Below the pieces are notes generated by a model, which saw nothing but the letters and a program-made list of their open reading frames with translations, was not told where the DNA came from and ran no database searches. The position numbers and the translations under genes were made by a program. A stretch of 18,529 bases of DNA from Fulvivirga aurantia (lineage in GTDB: Bacteria > Bacteroidota > Bacteroidia > Cytophagales > Cyclobacteriaceae), in assembly GCF_009711475.1 (NCBI RefSeq), contig NZ_SMMD01000923.1, positions 1 to 18,529 of the forward strand, given 5' to 3'. Below, piece by piece: positions 9,668-15,023 of this stretch. Every line of letters starts with the position of its first letter. The first letter of the stretch is position 1.

Positions 9668-10225
9668 TTAGTTGATTTTGAGATTATAGCGTGTGAGTAG
9701 GCCTGGCAACCCCTCTAAAGCAAACCTTGCCTTCTTGATGTCGTTTACTTCCGGGTCAATGATAAAATTCCCGGCACCTCTCATATCTGCACCAGTAAGC
9801 TTCGTTCGCTCAAAAATAGCGCCTGTCAAATCGCAGTTTACAAAACTCGCGCCTGAGAGATCAGCTTCAGCAAAATCAACATCATGCAGACTACAACTAT
9901 CAAAAACAGCTTTTTTAAGCATCCGCTGATAAAAGTTAGATAGGTTTAATTGGCACCCTGAGGGTTTTATCTCAAATAAGAAATCATTGCATTGGTCAAA
10001 TTGAAGGCCAAGCATTTTGCAATCTTTAAAGCTAACATCTCTAAAGGCAGTCTGATAAATTTTAGCATTACTTAAATCGCAATTGATAAACTCACACTCA
10101 AGAAAAACAACCTCAGAGAGGTCGCTCTCAGCGAAATTACAATTGGTGAAACTACAATTGTCGTACTCTCCTTTGGGTAGAGGAGATTTAGTATAGTCTG
10201 TATTCTTAAAATCTTCTTCGTGCAT
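9668..10225 (-). CDS. Pentapeptide-repeat protein
   Basis: A protein of 185 residues if started at the ATG at 10225. An upstream in-frame ATG at 10276 would add 17 mostly hydrophobic residues that do not look like part of the fold, so I prefer the shorter form. Most of the length is pentapeptide-type A(N/D)LXX / CXFXN repeats, for example YDNCSFTNCNFAESDLSE and ADLSGASFVNCDLTGAIFE, with a central non-repeat segment (about residues 75-100) and a C-terminal cap ending LLTRYNLKIN. Such proteins fold into a right-handed beta-helix. Some relatives (Qnr, MfpA, McbG) protect DNA gyrase by DNA mimicry, but nothing here singles out that function. It converges with the sensor-regulator, with 3 bp between the stops. 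Confidence 0.85.
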   Translation of the reverse strand: MHEEDFKNTDYTKSPLPKGEYDNCSFTNCNFAESDLSEVVFLECEFINCDLSNAKIYQTAFRDVSFKDCKMLGLQFDQCNDFLFEIKPSGCQLNLSNFYQRMLKKAVFDSCSLHDVDFAEADLSGASFVNCDLTGAIFERTKLTGADMRGAGNFIIDPEVNDIKKARFALEGLPGLLTRYNLKIN

Positions 10226-10335
10226 GAGGTAACAATCTATAAATGGCAAGTATAAGTAAATGTAACCAGTTCTCATTGTCAGGATTTGAGCCTTTTGTGA
10301 CTTTCTCTTCTCAATAGATTATTTCAATAAAAAAG

Positions 10336-10887
10336 ATGAAAGTTTCCAAACGATTACATACCGCTACTACCAATGCCTCTTCCATGGCTGATATCGCCTT
10401 TTTATTACTCATATTTTTTATGGTCACCACCACAATCAGCAATGATCAGGGCCTGGATCTACAACTACCTCCCTATCTGGAAGAAGATAAGCCTATAGTA
10501 GAAATTCATGAGAGAAATCTTTATAAGATACTCATCAATACAGACAATGCCGTTTTTGCTGAAGGTGAAGTAGTTACCGATTTGCCACTTATGAGGACTC
10601 AAATCACTCAATTCATTTTAAATAATGGCAAAAACCCGAATTATAGCGACTCACCAAAAGAGGCAGTAGTATCTATAAAAACTAACCGTGGAACAAGCCA
10701 GGAACGATTTGTTGATGTTTTAGATGAGGTAAAAGCTGCCTACTACACCATTTATGCAGAGCGACTAGGAGTAGAACCAGAAGTGGTAAGAAATATTTCT
10801 AACGATAACATCAAGCTAAAAAGGCAGTACAAGGAACTAAAAGCAAGCATTCCTATGAACATCTCAATAGCTGAACCACAGCAATAA
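10336..10887 (+). CDS. Orphan ExbD/TolR-family protein
   Basis: A 183-residue protein with the ExbD/TolR layout: a short cytoplasmic N-terminus, a single membrane helix (about 18-38) starting MADIAFLLLIFFMVTTTI with the conserved membrane Asp19, then a periplasmic domain that includes VVSIKTNRGTSQERFVDVLDEV. ExbD with ExbB uses the proton gradient to power TonB and hence SusC-type uptake; TolR and motor relatives work the same way, with the Asp being the proton-handling residue. Its usual partner genes (exbB/tolQ, a second exbD, tonB) are not neighbours: the flanks are a pentapeptide-repeat gene and a DHp-type membrane protein. It may join a complex encoded elsewhere. The C-terminal tail after about residue 150 is longer than in compact ExbD proteins. 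Confidence 0.88.
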   Translation: MKVSKRLHTATTNASSMADIAFLLLIFFMVTTTISNDQGLDLQLPPYLEEDKPIVEIHERNLYKILINTDNAVFAEGEVVTDLPLMRTQITQFILNNGKNPNYSDSPKEAVVSIKTNRGTSQERFVDVLDEVKAAYYTIYAERLGVEPEVVRNISNDNIKLKRQYKELKASIPMNISIAEPQQ

Positions 10888-10941
10888 CTGAAAGTTTTTA
10901 AAAGTTTGATCAGCGGAGATCATAAATACTAAAAACAAGTT

Positions 10942-10949
10942 TACATTTG
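10942..10949 (+). promoter_or_regulatory. Bacteroidota -7 promoter element TACATTTG
   Basis: An exact match to the Bacteroidota TAnnTTTG -7 element lies 47 bp before the TTG start of the DHp-type membrane protein, predicting transcription from about 10955. No good -33 TTG-type element lies at the usual spacing. The element sits inside the 12-bp imperfect palindrome TTACATTTGTAA (10941-10952), which also occurs upstream of the zinc-ribbon/BLUF genes. Confidence 0.5.
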
Positions 10950-10996
10950 TAAGTTCAAGAGAGGCTTGTGTTTGCCCTATTCTAATTTTTTGCGAC

Positions 10997-11950
10997 TTGC
11001 AACATTTTTTCACAAAGCTTTTATTTGCCGGCACCGGTAAGACAGCCAATAAACAACTATACAGAAGAGTACTCTTCTCAAATGTTGTTTTCTTAACACT
11101 TTCTGCTGTCTATTTAACCTTCATGCTGATGGATATAAGCAGCTATTTCAGGCCGTGGAGTGAGCTAAATTTTGATGCGCTTACAGTACCACTAATGATT
11201 GCCTACTGCTTGCTTGGCATCTATCTCAATCAAATTGGCAGAAGCTATCTCGGTCGCCTAACATTCCTCCTCTCATGGATATTGCTCATGCAGGTTATTC
11301 CGATAATAATTCTTCAGACCCCGGCCGATTATTATATTGCCTTCCCCTTGGGTTTAATTTTTCATAGTGTACTGGCGCAACTTATTGTGGCTACTAAAAA
11401 AGAGCCCATAACTTTTTACCTACTGATGGCTGGCAGTCTGGTAACGCTCATATATAGCAAAGATTTCTTGCTGTATTTCGATTCAGATGTCAATAGAATA
11501 GATAATGCTATCATCGGCTCAAAATATTACGATCTTGTCATTATTTTATATTGGCTGCTTTTCAATACAATGACTTATTATGTCATCAGAGTATTAGACC
11601 AGGTTATAGAAAAGAATGAAGAGCAAAAAGAACTGTTATTGGAAACCAATAAAGAGCTTAATGAAATGAACGCTTTGGTTGACGTTACCAATAAAAATCT
11701 GGAAGATCAGGTAGACCAACGCACAAAGGAACTTCAGCAGGCAAATAAGGTATTGGCCTCATATGCTTTTTATAATGCACATTTAATCAAAGGCCCGTTT
11801 TGTAGAATTAAGGGATTGGCAATGCTGGCAGAAAAAAATGCAATAAGCGAAAAAGAGTTTAAAGAACGGATGGCGACTAGTATACAGGAGTTGGATAAGG
11901 CCATCGAAGAAATGCAATTGCACTTTAATGACGCCAATAAGATTGATTAA
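10997..11950 (+). CDS. Six-helix membrane protein ending in a histidine-kinase-like DHp segment without ATPase domain
   Basis: A 317-residue protein starting at TTG. No in-frame ATG precedes Met43, which would delete the first membrane helix, and the upstream promoter element fits this start. Six hydrophobic helices are visible at about 27-45, 61-78, 88-107, 122-142, 148-170 and 178-200, followed by a coiled coil (about 203-255). It then resembles the H-box of Bacteroidota sensor kinases: SYAFYNAHLIKGPFCRIKGL, with His262 where kinases have the phosphorylated His in H-E-L-R-x-P. A second helix follows and the protein ends at residue 317. There is no N/G-box ATPase region, and the downstream DNA belongs to a convergent gene with only 5 bp between them. 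It may be a pseudokinase or phosphotransfer/dimerising membrane sensor, or a truncated kinase. The function is inferred. Confidence 0.75.
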   Translation: MQHFFTKLLFAGTGKTANKQLYRRVLFSNVVFLTLSAVYLTFMLMDISSYFRPWSELNFDALTVPLMIAYCLLGIYLNQIGRSYLGRLTFLLSWILLMQVIPIIILQTPADYYIAFPLGLIFHSVLAQLIVATKKEPITFYLLMAGSLVTLIYSKDFLLYFDSDVNRIDNAIIGSKYYDLVIILYWLLFNTMTYYVIRVLDQVIEKNEEQKELLLETNKELNEMNALVDVTNKNLEDQVDQRTKELQQANKVLASYAFYNAHLIKGPFCRIKGLAMLAEKNAISEKEFKERMATSIQELDKAIEEMQLHFNDANKID

Positions 11951-11955
11951 AAACC

Positions 11956-12477
11956 CTATTTGTTTAAAACACCAAGGTACTCCACCCAAGGCCCCACCTC
12001 TGATTTATAATTTTTTGCCATAACCCGAGAGGTCTGATTGATGTGATTCAGGTCATGCACTACCCAGGTTGATAGTAAATTTTTAAGTGTGACTTCACCT
12101 AATGCCGGATGGGTGCCTTTCAGGTCTAATTGATCCTCGGAGATATTAAGCGCACGGAGTTCTTTTATATTGGCAGCTCGTAGTTTCTCAAATTCGGCCA
12201 ATAGCTCTCTTAAGCTTTTACCTTTGCTGTTTTCAAATTGAGCAAATCGATCAAAAGGCACAAATGCCTCATCTTTTTGAGCCAGGATAAGTTTTGTTCT
12301 GGGAATCCAATCAGTTTTCTCACCGTGTATTAAGTGACCCACAATGTCATATGGGCTCCATGTATCCGCGCCTTCATTTTCGTGAACCCACTGGCTCGAG
12401 AGGTTTTGGAGTAAAGAATTAAGAACAACAGGCGTACGCTCTAAAATTTCAATCGATGACTTTAGGTTAAATTCCAT
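11956..12477 (-). CDS. DinB-family (DinB/YfiT-like four-helix) protein
   Basis: A 173-residue protein with the DinB_2 pattern: an N-terminal helix, then SPYDIVGHLIHGEKTDWIPR, with a first metal-ligand His, and near the C-terminus WVVHDLNHINQTSRVM with two more His residues. Together these give the typical His triad that binds a divalent metal in this superfamily. Members include bacillithiol and mycothiol S-transferases and proteins of unknown activity; the specific reaction cannot be assigned. It lies downstream of the ssb-like gene on the same strand, with a 60-bp gap holding a hairpin. It converges with the DHp-type membrane gene. Confidence 0.88.
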   Translation of the reverse strand: MEFNLKSSIEILERTPVVLNSLLQNLSSQWVHENEGADTWSPYDIVGHLIHGEKTDWIPRTKLILAQKDEAFVPFDRFAQFENSKGKSLRELLAEFEKLRAANIKELRALNISEDQLDLKGTHPALGEVTLKNLLSTWVVHDLNHINQTSRVMAKNYKSEVGPWVEYLGVLNK

Positions 12478-12502
12478 AAGTAGTTATAAAAGATAAGTAA
12501 TA

Positions 12503-12528
12503 GCCTCACCAACATGCTCTGGTGAGGC
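12503..12528 (-). terminator. Hairpin between ssb-like and dinB-like genes, possible terminator
   Basis: Perfect 9-bp arms GCCTCACCA (12503-12511) and TGGTGAGGC (12520-12528) enclose an 8-nt loop, about 10 bp after the stop of the ssb-like gene. The following minus-strand sequence (TATTACTTATCTTTTATAAC) is T-rich but lacks a continuous T-run, so termination may be partial, letting some transcription reach the dinB-like gene. Confidence 0.55.
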
Positions 12529-12537
12529 CTTTTGAAC

Positions 12538-12876
12538 TTAGTTTTTGCCACCAAACATGACCATTTCGTTCATATTGATTTCTGTTATATACTTCTTTTC
12601 ACCTTTATTAGTTTCATAAGACCTATGCACAAGCTTTCCTTCGATAGCCACTTCACTTCCTTTCTTTAAATACTGGCTTACAAGCTCAGCTTTCCTTCCC
12701 CACGCAACCACATTATGCCATTGCGTATCTTCTACTTTTTCTCCTTGCGCATTTTTATAATGGTCAGAGGTAGCCATTGAAAACGTGGCAATCGTATTGC
12801 CATTTTCTAATGTTTTTACTTCAGGATTTTGACCTAGTCTACCAATAAGCTGTACTGAGTTTCTTAAATTTTTCAT
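12538..12876 (-). CDS. ssb: Single-stranded DNA-binding protein, short form
   Basis: A 112-residue SSB-family OB-fold protein: SVQLIGRLGQNPEVK at the start, DTQWHNVVAWGRKAELVSQYLKKGS in the centre and VEGKLVHRSYE-like strands after it. It coats single-stranded DNA in replication, repair and recombination. It stops at MFGGKN directly after the OB fold and has neither the flexible linker nor the acidic C-terminal tip (DDIPF type) with which housekeeping SSBs recruit partner proteins. Short SSB paralogues occur in this phylum and probably supplement the main SSB. The ATG at 12876 is the only sensible start and gives a full OB fold. Its promoter should lie in the 228-bp divergent region shared with the zinc-ribbon gene. 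Confidence 0.92.
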   Translation of the reverse strand: MKNLRNSVQLIGRLGQNPEVKTLENGNTIATFSMATSDHYKNAQGEKVEDTQWHNVVAWGRKAELVSQYLKKGSEVAIEGKLVHRSYETNKGEKKYITEINMNEMVMFGGKN

Positions 12877-12983
12877 GCGTAATAAATTTTATGTTTTAAG
12901 ATTTGATAAAAGCGTTGTTTGATTTCGCTGAAGCAAAGTAAAGGTGAGATAAAAGGCATAATCGTATGATAAATGCTTGTATT

Positions 12984-13016
12984 CGTTTAAATTACATTTG
13001 TAAACGTTTGTAAACG
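12984..13016 (+). promoter_or_regulatory. Operator-like CGTTTA/TAAACG repeats over a -7 promoter element
   Basis: A dense set of nested repeats. CGTTTA (12984-12989) is inverted relative to TAAACG (13001-13006). TTTGTAAACG occurs twice in direct tandem (12997-13006 and 13007-13016). CGTTTGTAAACG (13005-13016) is a palindrome with 2-bp centre. A perfect TAnnTTTG -7 element, TACATTTG, occupies 12993-13000 between the inverted half-sites, pointing at the zinc-ribbon/BLUF genes. Such overlap is typical of a repressor or activator site controlling promoter access. The divergent ssb-like gene could share it. The DNA-binding protein is unknown. Confidence 0.55.
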
Positions 13017-13104
13017 ACTAATAATTTGATTATCAAGTATTTAAATATTATTTGCACGTAGACGATTTACCTTTATTTTTTTACATTTATTAACCTATAG
13101 TAAC

Positions 13105-13455
13105 TTGGAAGAAAAAGAATGCCTCGAATGCGGGACGGCTATTTTTGGAAGAGCTGATAAAAAATTTTGTTCAGATCAGTGTCGTAATAGTTATAACAAT
13201 AAACTCAATAGCGACTCTAATAACCAGGTACGAAACATCAACAACATTCTCAGGAAAAACAGAAGAATTTTGATGGAGCTTAACCCAAACGGAAAGACAA
13301 AAGCGCCTAAAAGCAGATTATTAGAGAAAGGTTTTGATTTTAATCATATAACCAGTATCTACACAACAAAGGCGGGCGCAACCTATCATTTTTGCTATGA
13401 ATATGGCTATCTGCCTCTGGACAATGATTGGTTTGCGTTAGTTATTAAAAATTAA
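13105..13455 (+). CDS. Small zinc-ribbon protein of unknown function
   Basis: A 116-residue protein. An N-terminal zinc ribbon has four Cys in two C-x2-C/C-x3-C knuckles (CLECG near residue 6 and FCSDQC near residue 22). It is followed by a basic helical region (NNILRKNRRILMEL, about residues 46-59) and a C-terminal segment with TTKAGATYHFCYEYGYLPL. I recall similar uncharacterised proteins in Bacteroidota, but no function is known to me. The start is TTG: in the open frame no ATG occurs before the Cys motifs, and starting at the first internal ATG would remove the zinc ribbon. The BLUF gene begins 6 bp after its stop, so the two are probably co-transcribed. A nucleic-acid-binding role is possible but unproven. 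Confidence 0.8.
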   Translation: MEEKECLECGTAIFGRADKKFCSDQCRNSYNNKLNSDSNNQVRNINNILRKNRRILMELNPNGKTKAPKSRLLEKGFDFNHITSIYTTKAGATYHFCYEYGYLPLDNDWFALVIKN

Positions 13456-13461
13456 GCTTTA

Positions 13462-13914
13462 ATGGATTTACACCATATCATATACGTGAGTAAAGGAATC
13501 AACATCAATCAGGAAACTATTGATGATATTCTCCAAACAGCTCAATCTTTTAATGATGCTCACAATATCACAGGCATGCTTCTTTTTATAGAAGGTAAAT
13601 TTTTCCAAATACTGGAAGGAGATAAAGCTGTAATTACAAAGTTATATGAGAGCATTAAGTCTGACCAAAGACATAAAAACGTAACAACTGTATCTGCTCA
13701 TGCCATTAGAAACAGAACATTTAAAGGCTGGAGCATGCGATTTAATGCTATTGACGAAAAAGAATTTACCGAGTTAAGTGGCATTTCCAGCTTAGGGGCT
13801 TTATTCAGCATTAAGCCTGGCCCTAAAGACAACGTGGCTTTTGTATTTGCTCAAAAGTTTGCCAATAAATCATTCCCCTCTACATCATGGTGGGATAGGC
13901 CCGCTATAATTTAA
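13462..13914 (+). CDS. BLUF-domain blue-light photoreceptor (copy 1)
   Basis: A 150-residue protein with an N-terminal BLUF (FAD-binding blue-light sensor) domain, about residues 1-95. Key positions all match AppA/Slr1694: Tyr8 (IIYVSK), the flavin-contacting Asn31, Gln49 (FFQILEG), and Trp90/Met92 in FKGWSMRF. Light rearranges hydrogen bonds between flavin, Gln and Tyr and changes the C-terminal region. After BLUF there is only a tail of roughly 55 residues with PGPKDNVAF and SFPSTSWWD, and no GGDEF, EAL or cyclase domain. This makes it a short BLUF protein, which must signal through a protein partner. It follows the zinc-ribbon gene by 6 bp. The second BLUF gene starts 117 bp downstream. 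Confidence 0.93.
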   Translation: MDLHHIIYVSKGININQETIDDILQTAQSFNDAHNITGMLLFIEGKFFQILEGDKAVITKLYESIKSDQRHKNVTTVSAHAIRNRTFKGWSMRFNAIDEKEFTELSGISSLGALFSIKPGPKDNVAFVFAQKFANKSFPSTSWWDRPAII

Positions 13915-13997
13915 TAGACTTTTTTTTGGCCCGATTGAACTTATTATAACTGTGATGGTTGTATGCCTGAGAGTGATCCGTTTTCACTCAAAAATTG

Positions 13998-14013
13998 TCA
14001 TTATTTATAATGA
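13998..14013. repeat. Inverted repeat upstream of second BLUF gene
   Basis: A perfect palindrome TCATTAT-TT-ATAATGA sits 18 bp before the ATG of BLUF copy 2. It could be an operator or a small hairpin near the start site. AT-rich palindromes of this size also arise by chance, so support is weak. A T8 run at 13919-13926 just after copy 1 has no convincing stem before it. Confidence 0.3.
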
Positions 14014-14031
14014 TGACACAAAGCGAAAGCC

Positions 14032-14484
14032 ATGGATTTACACCACATCATCTACGTAAGCAAAGCTGTCCATATCACTACAGCAGATTTAGATGACATT
14101 GTTAATGCTGCTCATAACTTCAACACAAAAAACAATATCACGGGAATGCTGCTATATATAGATGGTAAGTTTTTTCAGGTGATTGAAGGTAATAAAGAGG
14201 ATATCAATAATCTGTACGCAAAAATCCGTACCGACCCAAGGCATAAAAACATTACCACAGTATCCGCACACCCTATAAAATTCAGAACCTTTAAAGGTTG
14301 GAATATGAGGTACAAAGCCATTACTGAAAAGGAATTTAGTGAGCTAAGTGGAATAAATGTATTTACTTCACTATTTTCTCTCAAACCAGGCCCCAAAGAA
14401 AACGTTGCTTTCAATTTTGCTCGTAAATTCAGTAGAAAATCCTTTCCTTCCCCTACCTGGTGGGACGATCGCATGTCGGCATAA
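14032..14484 (+). CDS. BLUF-domain blue-light photoreceptor (copy 2)
   Basis: A 150-residue paralogue of the preceding BLUF gene, same length and collinear without gaps by eye. The photochemical residues are kept at identical positions: Tyr8, Asn31, Gln49 (FFQVIEG), Trp90 and Met92 (FKGWNMRY). The C-terminal tail is also shared (KPGPKENVAF, SFPSPTWWD), so the tail is under selection in both copies and is probably the output or dimer surface. Differences concentrate in residues 12-34 and in surface helices, as in duplicates that have had time to diverge. The 117-bp gap, with a palindrome near the start, leaves room for its own promoter, so the copies may be expressed separately. No output enzyme domain is fused. 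Confidence 0.93.
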   Translation: MDLHHIIYVSKAVHITTADLDDIVNAAHNFNTKNNITGMLLYIDGKFFQVIEGNKEDINNLYAKIRTDPRHKNITTVSAHPIKFRTFKGWNMRYKAITEKEFSELSGINVFTSLFSLKPGPKENVAFNFARKFSRKSFPSPTWWDDRMSA

Positions 14485-14555
14485 TATAGCTTAGATACGT
14501 TAATTCGTGTAATTTTATTTCTTTGATGTCCGGTTTTAATTAATTGGAGATCAAT

Positions 14556-15020
14556 ATGTATCTTAACGGCATGAGGCGTTTTTCTTTCTTATTTAAGATG
14601 CTGTTTTTGGCTTTAATTTGTTATTCCTGTTCGAGTAGTTGCGAAGAGTGTTCTGACGATTTTGTGTTGAGATTTAAATTCAAAAATCAGCAGGGCGATG
14701 AAGTCTTAAAAGACCCTGCACCGCTAAAAATCACTGATTTGCAGAGCAATGTATTTAGCCCTGAGCGAGAGGAAACCGAAACTGACAGTGTTTTCTTACT
14801 ATCACTTAACAGTGAGAATCAGACACTAAACTTACCTGATACACTAGTATTTTTATATGACAATGCCGTGATAGACACAGCTGCTATCAATTACGGATTT
14901 AAGAGAGACAGCGAATGTTGCCGAAACCCAAGAGTAATCGAAGGTATCGAAACACTAAACCTCCCTTTTGTTAAGCTTATCAAAAGAGAGTTTAATGTGT
15001 ATAGCATTACGGTAGAATAA
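14556..15020 (+). CDS. Small lipoprotein of unknown function
   Basis: A 154-residue secreted lipoprotein. I chose ATG 14556 because GGAGA at 14546-14550 is a good Shine-Dalgarno spaced 5 bp upstream, unusual for this phylum. A TTG at 14544 or ATG at 14571 are alternatives. A hydrophobic signal (FLFKMLFLALICYSC) leads to a lipobox-like Cys, followed by a Cys/Ser-rich stretch (CSSSCEECSDD). The mature part is predicted beta-rich, with alternating segments such as DFVLRFKFKNQQGDEVL and VFLLSLNSENQTLNL, and a later Cys pair (SECCRNP). I recognise no specific family with confidence; small beta-sandwich lipoproteins of this kind are frequent in Bacteroidota. It converges with the OmpA-family gene, with 3 bp between stops. 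Confidence 0.75.
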   Translation: MYLNGMRRFSFLFKMLFLALICYSCSSSCEECSDDFVLRFKFKNQQGDEVLKDPAPLKITDLQSNVFSPEREETETDSVFLLSLNSENQTLNLPDTLVFLYDNAVIDTAAINYGFKRDSECCRNPRVIEGIETLNLPFVKLIKREFNVYSITVE

Positions 15021-15023
15021 TTC

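Noticed and set aside
9668..10225. Pentapeptide-repeat protein as a Qnr-type quinolone-resistance protein
   Set aside because: The repeat fold is shared, but no Qnr-specific loop could be recognised by eye and the context gives no support, so only the general family is called.
11956..12876. dinB-like plus ssb as a DNA-damage (SOS) operon
   Set aside because: This DinB is the four-helix metal-binding family, not DNA polymerase IV, the genes are separated by a terminator-like hairpin, and no LexA-type box was seen.
13005..13016. CGTTTGTAAACG considered as a DnaA box or replication-origin element
   Set aside because: It does not match TTATCCACA-type boxes, and no dnaA/dnaN genes or AT-rich unwinding region with repeated boxes are nearby; a regulatory operator fits better.
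14175..14474. 99-codon minus-strand open frame within BLUF copy 2
   Set aside because: The BLUF frame has all family residues, and the opposite frame shows low-complexity hydrophobic sequence with no homology I recognise.
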